Below, piece after piece: positions 1-6,161 of a stretch of DNA of 7,045 nt. How positions within the stretch are numbered: position 1 is the first letter of the stretch; each line of letters opens with the position of its first letter. The translations under genes were made by a program, and so were the position numbers. The notes below the pieces were generated by a model. The model searched no databases and was not told the origin of the DNA. It saw only the letters and a program-made list of their open reading frames with translations. This stretch comes from Hyphomicrobiales bacterium (GTDB taxonomy: Bacteria; Pseudomonadota; Alphaproteobacteria; Rhizobiales; GCA-2746425), in assembly GCA_002746425.1 (NCBI GenBank), contig NVXB01000017.1, positions 38,065 to 45,109 of the forward strand. The letters run 5' to 3'.

Positions 1-321
1 CGCACAGAGCTTGGCATTTTGCATGACAATGACAGCCGCCTGGCCAATGAAATGCTGATGCGCGCGCCAGATTGCACAAAGCTGAAAATTGACCGCAACA
101 AGCCCTATGGCCCAAGCGATGGTGTGACCCACACGTTGAAACGCCACGCCCTGCCGCGCGGCATATTAAATGTGATGATTGAAATCCGCAGTGACCTGGT
201 GGAAACGGACAAGCAGCAGCGCAGGATTGCACGTGAAATAGAACAACTTTTGCGCGTTGCCCTGGCGGCCTTTCCTGTCAAAATCAAAGAAAACCAGTCG
301 TCGCTTCTGGCGCTGGGATAA
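1..321 (+). CDS. N-formylglutamate amidohydrolase (FGase) family protein, C-terminal part (5' end outside window)
   Basis: The frame is open from base 1 and ends at TAA 319-321, giving 106 residues with no start of its own; the TTG at 19 is internal. The visible part has the family's C-terminal pattern: GILHDNDSRLA (residues 5-15), a basic NKPYGPSDG loop (33-41), TLKRHA (45-50) and RG...MIEIRSDLV (53-67), where IEIR-DL is the most recognisable block. The zinc-binding residues normally lie nearer the N-terminus and cannot be checked. Known members are zinc hydrolases that release glutamate from N-formylglutamate in histidine degradation (HutG), but the family includes many relatives of unknown substrate. 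Its stop lies 2 bases before the TRAP small permease start and no hut gene is visible. I infer it may hydrolyse a gamma-glutamyl amide made by the ligase at 3388. Family membership is fairly certain; substrate is speculative. Confidence 0.87.
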   Translation, partial: RTELGILHDNDSRLANEMLMRAPDCTKLKIDRNKPYGPSDGVTHTLKRHALPRGILNVMIEIRSDLVETDKQQRRIAREIEQLLRVALAAFPVKIKENQSSLLALG

Positions 322-323
322 AC

Positions 324-830
324 ATGCCAAAGGCCATTAAACTCTTCGTCAAATATGTGGACGCGTTCAATTTTCGAATTGGCCGCTTCGCCATGTATTT
401 GTTGTTTGTGATGATGGCTATTTTGCTTTGGTCATCCTTTTCCAAAACCTTTTTCAATCCATCCTTATGGACACTGGAAATGGCGCAGTTCACGCTGACC
501 GCTTATTATCTGTTGGGCGGCCCTTACTCCATGCAAATGGATGAGCATGTGCGCATGGATTTGTTCTACGGCTCGTGGACCCCAGAAACCAAGGCCTGGG
601 TCGATGCTTTTACGATCTTCTTTCTGATCTTCTTTCTATCGGTTTTGCTCTACGGAGCGTACGAAAGCACCAGCTATTCCCTGCAATATGGCGAGCGCAG
701 CGCAACGGCTTGGCGACCCTATAAATGGCCAATAAAAATTATTATGTTTAGTGGAATTCTCCTGATGTTGCTGCAATCCGTGTCCGTCTTCTTCAAGGAT
801 GTGGCTAAAATTCGTGGGGAAGAGCTTTAA
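324..830 (+). CDS. TRAP transporter small permease (DctQ type)
   Basis: A 168-residue membrane protein, the usual size for the small membrane subunit of tripartite ATP-independent periplasmic (TRAP) transporters. Four hydrophobic segments are visible at about residues 22-38, 51-70, 91-112 and 134-156, matching the four-helix DctQ fold. Two family hallmarks are present: EHVRMDLFYG (74-83), and an aromatic-rich W-RPYKWPIK stretch (130-138) just before the last helix. DctQ pairs with the DctM subunit in the inner membrane and helps dock the periplasmic binding protein. The ATG at 324 is 2 bases after the upstream stop with only a weak purine run before it, so translation is probably coupled. The stop overlaps the next start as TAATG. 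Family names derive from dicarboxylate transport and do not imply that substrate here. Confidence 0.93.
   Translation: MPKAIKLFVKYVDAFNFRIGRFAMYLLFVMMAILLWSSFSKTFFNPSLWTLEMAQFTLTAYYLLGGPYSMQMDEHVRMDLFYGSWTPETKAWVDAFTIFFLIFFLSVLLYGAYESTSYSLQYGERSATAWRPYKWPIKIIMFSGILLMLLQSVSVFFKDVAKIRGEEL
816..820 (+). promoter_or_regulatory. Ribosome binding site for the TRAP large permease
   Basis: GGGGA followed by AG, nine bases before the ATG at 830. It lies inside the end of the small permease gene, so ribosomes finishing that gene can restart on the overlapping TAATG. This supports ATG 830 as the real start. Confidence 0.6.
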
Positions 831-2152
831 TGTCCTACGAAGCCATAGCGATCATCATGTTTGCCTGCATGATGATGATGATGATGACAGGCCAGCGCAT
901 TTTTGCCGCGATCGGCTTTGTTGCCGTTGCCGCCGCCATTCCGCTCTGGGGCACAGGCGGTTTCAACATCGCGTTTTCCGCGTCGATGAAGCTGATGACG
1001 TGGTATCCGCTGCTCACCTTGCCGCTGTTTATTTTCATGGGATATGTGCTGTCTGAATCTCGGCTGGCGGATGACCTCTACAAGATGTTCCATGTTTGGA
1101 TGGGGCCGCTCAATGGCGGTCTTGCCATCGGTACAATCCTGTTGATGGTGTTGATTTCCGCCATGAATGGCCTGTCCGTGGCCGGTATGGCCATTGGTGC
1201 TACCATTGCCCTGCCCGAGCTATTGAAGCGCGGATATGACAAGCGAATGGTCACCGGGGTGATCCAGGCTGGCTCCTCGCTGGGCATTTTGGTGCCCCCT
1301 TCCGTCGTGCTTGTGCTTTACGCCATGATTGCGCGCGCGCCCGTTGGCCAATTGTGGCTTGCCGGTGTGTTTCCTGGCCTGATGATGGCCGCTTTATTCA
1401 TCCTCTATATCGTTGTTCGCTGCAAAATTCAGCCTGAACTTGGGCCCGCTTTGCCGCTATCTGAGCGCAATGTTTCCATGTCCGAGAAGCTGCGCCTGCT
1501 GCGCGGCGGCATGCTGCCCTTCGTCATTTTTGCCGCCATGATGATCCCCTTCGTCAATGGCTGGACCAGCTTAGTGGAAAGCTCCGCTATTGGCGCACTC
1601 ACCGCCGTTTTGGCCGCTGTCTTCAAAAAGCGGTTCTCCCGCGAAGTGTTTGAAAACTCGACCCGCAAAACGCTGGCCATTTCCTGCATGTTCATGTGGA
1701 TTATTCTGGCCGCGCTTGGCTTTGGTGCCGTGTTTGATGGTCTTGGTGCCGTGAAAGCCATTGAAGGCTTCTTCGTTGGTGAACTTGGGCTTGGACCATG
1801 GGAAATATTGATCCTCATGCAGCTGTCTTATCTGCTGCTGGGCACTTTTCTGGATGATACAGCCATGCTGGTTATCGTGGCTCCGCTCTATGTGCCATTG
1901 GTCAAAGCGCTTGGTTTTGATCTGGTGTGGTACGGCATTTTGTACACGATCACCTGTCAGATCGCCTATATGACGCCGCCATTTGGCTATAATTTGTTCC
2001 TGATGCGCGCGATGGCCCCGGATGAGGTGTCACTCAAAGATATATACATATCCATCATACCGTTTGTGTTTGTCATGTTGATCGGGCTGATCATCGTCAT
2101 GGCATTTCCGCAAATCGCCCTATGGCTACCAAATTACGTATATGGCAAATGA
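830..2152 (+). CDS. TRAP transporter large permease (DctM type)
   Basis: A 440-residue, strongly hydrophobic protein of typical length for the ion-coupled transport subunit of TRAP systems, with about a dozen membrane segments. Family motifs in order: ESRLADDLYKMF (76-87), GPLNGGLAIGT (92-102), a discontinuous-helix region around ISAMNGLSVAGMAIGA (109-124), GYDKRM (135-140), LGILVPPS (151-158, the usual LG-L-IPPS signature), and in the second repeat LDDTAMLVIVAPL (341-353) and MTPPFGYNLF (381-390, the usual PP-G-NLF signature). It probably uses a sodium gradient, as characterised TRAP transporters do; that is family knowledge. The first A of its ATG is the last base of the upstream stop codon. 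One oddity is a run of six methionines at residues 14-19 in the first helix, encoded by a perfect ATG repeat. Confidence 0.97.
   Translation: MSYEAIAIIMFACMMMMMMTGQRIFAAIGFVAVAAAIPLWGTGGFNIAFSASMKLMTWYPLLTLPLFIFMGYVLSESRLADDLYKMFHVWMGPLNGGLAIGTILLMVLISAMNGLSVAGMAIGATIALPELLKRGYDKRMVTGVIQAGSSLGILVPPSVVLVLYAMIARAPVGQLWLAGVFPGLMMAALFILYIVVRCKIQPELGPALPLSERNVSMSEKLRLLRGGMLPFVIFAAMMIPFVNGWTSLVESSAIGALTAVLAAVFKKRFSREVFENSTRKTLAISCMFMWIILAALGFGAVFDGLGAVKAIEGFFVGELGLGPWEILILMQLSYLLLGTFLDDTAMLVIVAPLYVPLVKALGFDLVWYGILYTITCQIAYMTPPFGYNLFLMRAMAPDEVSLKDIYISIIPFVFVMLIGLIIVMAFPQIALWLPNYVYGK
869..886 (+). repeat. Perfect (ATG)6 trinucleotide repeat inside the large permease gene
   Basis: Six uninterrupted ATG codons in frame, encoding Met14-Met19 of the DctM-type permease near the start of its first membrane helix. 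Gain or loss of one unit would keep the frame, so slippage would alter only helix length. There is no sign that it is a regulated contingency locus. Confidence 0.95.
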
Positions 2153-2203
2153 TAAAAAGACGCAGAACAGTTTGCCATCCGGGCTAACGCCTGGACCCGA
2201 AAT

Positions 2204-2227
2204 AGCCGCGGTGGTGTAACCGTGGTT
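2204..2227 (+). other. Possible hairpin in the leader of the binding-protein gene
   Basis: In the 95-base gap 2153-2247, AGCCGCGGT (2204-2212) can pair with ACCGTGGTT (2219-2227) around the loop GGTGTA. This gives nine pairs, two of them G-U wobbles. No U-run follows, so it is not a standard terminator. It sits 8 bases before the ribosome binding site and could stabilise a processed 5' end of the binding-protein mRNA. The pairing is moderate and may be chance. I saw no convincing promoter boxes, small ORF or second conserved element in the rest of this gap. Confidence 0.35.
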
Positions 2228-2235
2228 TAAAACCC

Positions 2236-2241
2236 GAGGAG
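2236..2241 (+). promoter_or_regulatory. Strong ribosome binding site for the binding protein
   Basis: GAGGAG, continuing as AAGAG, six bases before ATG 2248. It is the best Shine-Dalgarno match in the window and fits the need for excess binding protein over permease. It fixes the start of the next gene. Confidence 0.85.
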
Positions 2242-2247
2242 AAGAGC

Positions 2248-3303
2248 ATGACAAATAAGAGTAACAGGAGAGACTTCCTTAAAAAGGCTGGTGTTGCCGG
2301 TGCCGCTGGCGCCGCTGCAACCCTTGCAGCCCCAGCTGTTCACGGTCAGGCACCCATCAAATGGCGTCTGCAAACCTATGCTGGTGCCGCCCTTGGTGAG
2401 CATGTGATCAAACCTGCCATCGATGCCTTCAACAAGGCCGCTAATGGCGAAATGGAAATTGAACTGTTCTTTGCCGATCAGCTTGTGCCAACTGGCGAGC
2501 TGTTCCGTGCGGTTCAAAACGGCACACTTGATGCTGTTCAGTCCGATGATGATTCCATGGCGTCCCCAACAGAAGTCACTGTTTTCGGCGGTTATTTCCC
2601 ATTCGCATCGCGTTATTCGCTTGATGTGCCTGTGCTGTTCAACCAGTGGGGCCTCGCTGAAATCTGGGAAGCTGAATACGACAAAGTTGGCGTGAAATGG
2701 CTTTCTGCTGGTTCATGGGATCCTTGTCATTTTGCCACCAAAGAGCCCATCCATTCTTTGGATGATCTTAAAGGCAAACGCGTCTTCACATTCCCAACGG
2801 CTGGCCGCTTCTTGACCCGCTTTGGCGTTGTGCCCGTCACACTGCCTTGGGAAGACATTGAAGTTGCTGTGCAAACCGGCGAGCTAGACGGTATCGCATG
2901 GTCTGGTATCACCGAAGATTACACTGTTGGCTGGGCTGATGTTACGGATTACTTCCTGACAAACAACATCTCCGGCGCATGGTGTGGTTCCTTCTTTGCC
3001 AATCAGGATCGCTGGGCCGAGCTTCCAGAGCATCTGAAAACCCTGTTCAATCTGTGCATGGATTCTTCCCATTATTATCGCCAGCATTGGTATTGGGGTG
3101 GTGAAGCCAGATTGCGTACTGAAGGCAAGAAAATGAAGCTGACCACCATTCCTGATGCAGAATGGGCAACAGTTGAAGCTGAAGCACGCAAATTCTGGGA
3201 TGAAATTGCCGAAGAAAGCGAATTGAAAGCCAAAGTCGTTCAGATTCTGAAAGACTACAATGATTCAATGGACAAGGCTGGTCGGCCTTATCGCTACAGC
3301 TAA
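2248..3303 (+). CDS. TRAP transporter substrate-binding protein (DctP type), Tat-exported, unusual pocket
   Basis: A 351-residue periplasmic solute receptor that would deliver ligand to the permeases encoded upstream. It opens with a twin-arginine signal, NRRDFLKKAG (6-15), then an Ala/Gly-rich core and a likely cleavage near residues 33-35. The mature protein shows the DctP pattern: IKWRLQTYAG (37-46), LFRAVQNGTLDA (85-96), DDLKGKRVF (172-180) and VAVQTGELDGIAW (206-218). By-eye alignment with the family consensus DLKGLK-R places Phe180 where a near-invariant Arg normally binds the ligand carboxylate. The segment after the QNGT motif carries Asp100-Asp102. Both suggest a cationic or neutral ligand rather than an organic acid. 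An aromatic patch, HYYRQHWYWGGEA, lies at 275-287. It resembles the alpha-keto-acid/TakP-like branch in its N-terminal style, but the ligand is unknown. Neighbours suggest an amine or amino alcohol. Confidence 0.95.
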   Translation: MTNKSNRRDFLKKAGVAGAAGAAATLAAPAVHGQAPIKWRLQTYAGAALGEHVIKPAIDAFNKAANGEMEIELFFADQLVPTGELFRAVQNGTLDAVQSDDDSMASPTEVTVFGGYFPFASRYSLDVPVLFNQWGLAEIWEAEYDKVGVKWLSAGSWDPCHFATKEPIHSLDDLKGKRVFTFPTAGRFLTRFGVVPVTLPWEDIEVAVQTGELDGIAWSGITEDYTVGWADVTDYFLTNNISGAWCGSFFANQDRWAELPEHLKTLFNLCMDSSHYYRQHWYWGGEARLRTEGKKMKLTTIPDAEWATVEAEARKFWDEIAEESELKAKVVQILKDYNDSMDKAGRPYRYS

Positions 3304-3321
3304 TCTAGCTTGAAAATAACG

Positions 3322-3345
3322 GCTCCGCCCGCCATTGGGCGGGGC
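3322..3345 (+). terminator. GC-rich hairpin between binding protein and ligase genes (attenuator or mRNA 3' stabiliser)
   Basis: GCTCCGCCC (3322-3330) pairs with GGGCGGGGC (3337-3345) around the loop GCCATT: nine pairs, eight Watson-Crick and one G-U. It lies 18 bases after the binding-protein stop and about 42 bases before the ligase ATG. The sequence that follows, TACTTTAG, is too poor in T for a classic strong intrinsic terminator. Partial termination, or protection of the upstream mRNA from 3' exonucleases, is more likely. Either would give more binding-protein message than enzyme message. The stem is clear; the function is inferred. Confidence 0.7.
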
Positions 3346-3387
3346 TACTTTAGAACACCACACTATCCTTTGAAATGGACGCCCTTC

Positions 3388-4758
3388 ATGGCTGGAAATC
3401 TGACCTTCGATGCGCTGAGACAAGCGTTTGCTGCGGGAGACATTGATACGGTTTTGGCCGTTCAAGTGGATATGCAAGGCCGGCTGATGGGCAAGCGTTT
3501 CCACGCGTCCAATTTCATCGAGACCGCTCACAACGAAACCCATTCCTGCAATTATCTCCTCGCCACTGATATGGAGATGGAACCGGTAGAGGGCTATAAA
3601 TCGACCTCCTGGGCCTCCGGCTATGGCGATTATGTGATGAAGCCCGACATGAGCACTTTGCGCCGCCTGCCATGGCTGGAAAGCACCGCCATGGTGCTGT
3701 GCGATATTGAGGATCATCACAGCCATAAAGATGTGCCCCACTCCCCGCGCGCCGTGCTGAAAAAGCAGATTGCGCGCCTCGAAGCCATGGGCATGAAAGC
3801 CATGATGGCCTCCGAGCTGGAGTTCTTTCTATTCCATGAAAGCTTTCGCGAGGCGCACCAAAAGGGCTATCGTGACATCAATCTGGTCAGCCCCTATAAT
3901 GAGGATTATCACATCTTCCAGACCACCAAGGAAGAAGACGTGATGCGCGCCATTCGCAATGGCCTGTATGGCGCAGGCATCCCCGTTGAATGCTCCAAGG
4001 GCGAGGCCTCTGCGGGCCAGGAAGAGATCAACGTTAAATACGGCGAGGCGCTGCAATCTGCCGATAATCACGTCATCGTTAAAAACGCCTGCAAGGAAAT
4101 CGCCTGGTCCAAGGGCAAAGCCCTGACCTTTATGGCCAAATGGGACAATAATTCCGCTGGTTCATCCTCCCATGTGCACCAATCTCTGTGGAGCCTTGAT
4201 GGCGAAAAGTCGCTGTTTTTGGATAGCAGCGCTAAACACGGCATGTCCAAATTAATGCGCCATTACATGGCCGGTCTGCTGACCCATGCCAGCGAGATGA
4301 CCTTTTTTCTCGCACCGCAAATCAACTCCTACAAACGCTTTGTTGCGGGCACTTTTGCACCGACCAAAGCCATTTGGAGTCCGGATAACCGCACCGCTGG
4401 TTACCGCCTGTGCGGTGAACAGACAAAAGGCATTCGCGTGGAATGCCGCGTTGGCGGCTCCGATCTCAACCCCTATCTGGCCTTTGCCGCTTTGCTGGCG
4501 GCGGGTATGGACGGGATTGAAAACGAGCTGGAGCTGGAACCCGCCTTTGAGGGCGATGCCTATGCTGGCAAGGGCGCGCGGGAAATTCCCAACACGCTTC
4601 GTGCCGCTGCCGAAACATTGAACAACTCCGACATGCTGCGTGCCGCGATGGGTGATGATGTCATCGACCATTACGTGCGTTCGGCCCGTTGGGAGCAGGA
4701 AGTATTTGACGCAAAAGTAACTGACTGGGAAATTTTCCGCGGTTTTGAGCGCGCCTGA
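3388..4758 (+). CDS. Glutamine-synthetase-family ligase, probable gamma-glutamyl-amine synthetase
   Basis: A 456-residue enzyme of the glutamine synthetase fold, which uses ATP to join the gamma-carboxyl of glutamate to ammonia or an amine. Active-site blocks are complete: VDMQGRLMGKR (27-37, N-terminal domain), SELEFFLF (142-149, metal ligands Glu143/Glu145), GEASAGQEEIN (205-215, metal ligands around Glu206 and Glu213), GSSSHVHQSLW (258-268, His262/His264), NSYKRF (313-318), SPDNRTAGYR (331-340) and VECRVGGSDLNPYLA (351-365, Glu352/Arg354). Length and motif style are closer to PuuA/GlnT/IpuC-type enzymes than to assimilatory GlnA. No adenylylation-site block is recognisable. I chose ATG 3388 because homology begins there; the frame opens upstream at TTG 3310, but that extension spans the hairpin. 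No good Shine-Dalgarno is seen. With the dehydrogenases downstream, an amino-alcohol acceptor is inferred. Confidence 0.92.
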   Translation: MAGNLTFDALRQAFAAGDIDTVLAVQVDMQGRLMGKRFHASNFIETAHNETHSCNYLLATDMEMEPVEGYKSTSWASGYGDYVMKPDMSTLRRLPWLESTAMVLCDIEDHHSHKDVPHSPRAVLKKQIARLEAMGMKAMMASELEFFLFHESFREAHQKGYRDINLVSPYNEDYHIFQTTKEEDVMRAIRNGLYGAGIPVECSKGEASAGQEEINVKYGEALQSADNHVIVKNACKEIAWSKGKALTFMAKWDNNSAGSSSHVHQSLWSLDGEKSLFLDSSAKHGMSKLMRHYMAGLLTHASEMTFFLAPQINSYKRFVAGTFAPTKAIWSPDNRTAGYRLCGEQTKGIRVECRVGGSDLNPYLAFAALLAAGMDGIENELELEPAFEGDAYAGKGAREIPNTLRAAAETLNNSDMLRAAMGDDVIDHYVRSARWEQEVFDAKVTDWEIFRGFERA

Positions 4759-4760
4759 TC

Positions 4761-4765
4761 AAGGA
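4761..4765 (+). promoter_or_regulatory. Ribosome binding site for the aldehyde dehydrogenase
   Basis: AAGGA, eight bases before ATG 4774, in the 15-base gap after the ligase stop (4756-4758). It supports the chosen start. Confidence 0.75.
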
Positions 4766-4773
4766 ATAGATAA

Positions 4774-6156
4774 ATGACAACTCTCCAATGCATCTCACCC
4801 ATTGACGGCAGTGTTTTTGCCGCCCGTGAGACCCACTCCACTTCGCAGGTTAATTCCAATTTGCGTGCGGCCCGTGCCGCACAAAAAGAATGGGCCAAAC
4901 GCTCCATCGCAGATCGTGCTGCCATCGTCATGAAAGCCATCGATGAGCTTGAAGAAGCCAATGATGCGATCACCCTGGAAATTGCCCATATGATGGGTCG
5001 TCCGGTGCGTTATGGCGGTGAAATTGGCGGCGTTAGAGAACGCGCCAGCTACATGGCCTCCATTGCGGAAACTGCGCTCGCGCCTATGGAAATTGAAAAC
5101 AGCGATCAGTTCCATCGCTACATCGCCAAAGAGCCGGTTGGCGTCGTTTTTGTCGTTGCACCGTGGAACTATCCTTATCTCACCGCGATCAACAGCATCG
5201 TGCCTGCGCTGGTCGCCGGTAATGCGGTTATGCTCAAACATTCTACCCAGACATTGCTGGCAGGCGAGCGTTTTGGCGCGGCCCTAAAAGCTGCTGGCTT
5301 GCCCGATGGCTTGTTCCACACGCTGTACCTTACCCACGAAGAAACCAGCGAGTTGATTGCAGCCAGAAGCTTTGATTTCATCAACTTCACCGGCTCCGTT
5401 AAAGGTGGCCAAGAAATGGAACGTGCAGCGGCAGGAACCTTTGTTGGCCTTGGCCTGGAGCTGGGCGGCAAAGACCCCGGCTATGTGCGCGATGATGCGG
5501 ACCTTGATGCCGCCGTCGACACGCTGCTAGATGGTGCTATGTTCAATTCTGGCCAATGCTGCTGCGGTATTGAGCGCATTTACGTCCACGAATCTCTCTA
5601 TGATGCCTTTGTTGAAAAGGCTGTGGCCATTGTTGAAGATTACCGCCTTGGCAATCCACTCAACAAAGAAACCACGCTTGGCCCAATGGCCAATTTGCGC
5701 TTTGCCACCGAAGTTCGCGCCCAAATCAAAGAGGCTGTTGCTACCGGAGCAAAGGCTCTGATCAGCCCTTCGCTGTTCCCCGCAGATACTGGCGATACGG
5801 CTTATCTCGCACCGCAAATTCTGGTCAATGTCGATCATTCCATGCGCGTCATGCGCGATGAGAGCTTTGGCCCTGTTGTTGGCATCATGAAGGTCGCCAA
5901 TGATGAGGAAGCCATCAAGCTGATGAACGATTCCGTGTTTGGCCTCACCGCCTCCATCTGGACGAAAGATGTTGCCGCCGCTACGCGCATTGGCAACCGT
6001 CTGGAAACCGGCACCGTGTTTATGAACCGCTGCGATTACCTTGATCCGGCGCTTTGCTGGACCGGCTGCAAAGAAACCGGGCGCGGCGCATCCCTCTCCG
6101 TTCTGGGCTATCAGAGCGTCACAAAACCCAAATCCTACCACCTGAAGAAGGCTTGA
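4774..6156 (+). CDS. NAD(P)+-dependent aldehyde dehydrogenase
   Basis: A complete 460-residue aldehyde dehydrogenase, which oxidises an aldehyde to a carboxylate through a cysteine thiohemiacetal. Visible landmarks: PWNYP (130-134, Asn132 of the oxyanion hole), the cofactor-binding stretch around GNAVMLKHS (149-157), FTGSVKGG (205-212), catalytic Glu229 in LELGGKDP (228-235), catalytic Cys263 within NSGQCCCGIER (258-268), and ESFGPVVG (363-370, Glu363/Phe365 contacting the cofactor ribose). Three consecutive cysteines occupy 262-264; spacing from GQ points to the middle one as nucleophile. The protein is slightly shorter than the common 480-500 residues, mainly through a compact N-terminus. 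Its position between the gamma-glutamyl ligase and the alcohol dehydrogenase suggests that it oxidises a gamma-glutamyl-amino-aldehyde, as PuuC does. The substrate itself cannot be read from the sequence. Confidence 0.97.
   Translation: MTTLQCISPIDGSVFAARETHSTSQVNSNLRAARAAQKEWAKRSIADRAAIVMKAIDELEEANDAITLEIAHMMGRPVRYGGEIGGVRERASYMASIAETALAPMEIENSDQFHRYIAKEPVGVVFVVAPWNYPYLTAINSIVPALVAGNAVMLKHSTQTLLAGERFGAALKAAGLPDGLFHTLYLTHEETSELIAARSFDFINFTGSVKGGQEMERAAAGTFVGLGLELGGKDPGYVRDDADLDAAVDTLLDGAMFNSGQCCCGIERIYVHESLYDAFVEKAVAIVEDYRLGNPLNKETTLGPMANLRFATEVRAQIKEAVATGAKALISPSLFPADTGDTAYLAPQILVNVDHSMRVMRDESFGPVVGIMKVANDEEAIKLMNDSVFGLTASIWTKDVAAATRIGNRLETGTVFMNRCDYLDPALCWTGCKETGRGASLSVLGYQSVTKPKSYHLKKA
6148..6151 (+). 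promoter_or_regulatory. Ribosome binding site for the alcohol dehydrogenase
   Basis: AAGG, part of GAAGAAGG, ends ten bases before ATG 6162 and lies within the last codons of the aldehyde dehydrogenase. The spacing is a little long. Its location implies coupled translation of the two dehydrogenases. Confidence 0.5.
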
Positions 6157-6161
6157 CTATT

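Noticed and set aside
1..321. Reading the first gene as HutG in a histidine utilisation operon
   Set aside because: No hut gene or histidine transporter is visible. The neighbours are a TRAP system and gamma-glutamylation enzymes, so the hut role is not supported within this window, though upstream DNA could change this.
827..1093. Poly-His and poly-Asp runs encoded in other frames around 869-886
   Set aside because: They are only alternative readings of the ATG repeat in the permease gene, not evidence for a metal-binding peptide.
324..3303. Calling the transporter a C4-dicarboxylate (DctPQM) system
   Set aside because: The family names fit only at the fold level. The binding protein appears to lack the carboxylate-binding arginine and the neighbouring enzymes do not act on dicarboxylates.
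3375..3446. A 23-codon frame starting at an ATG just before the ligase start and overlapping it out of frame
   Set aside because: It has no Shine-Dalgarno and no leader-peptide character such as runs of one amino acid. The position is explained by chance.
3265..3741. A 158-codon open frame on the minus strand over the intergenic hairpin and ligase start
   Set aside because: It has no domain signal, no good ribosome binding site was identified, and it covers the end of one real gene and the beginning of another.
3388..4758. Calling the ligase the housekeeping glutamine synthetase GlnA
   Set aside because: Context (transporter, two dehydrogenases, hydrolase), length and motif style fit the gamma-glutamyl-amine ligases better, and no adenylylation-site block is recognisable.
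5527..6141. A 204-codon open frame on the minus strand across the aldehyde dehydrogenase gene
   Set aside because: It lies wholly antisense to a gene with complete catalytic motifs, has no recognisable domain, and such frames are common shadows of codon-biased genes.
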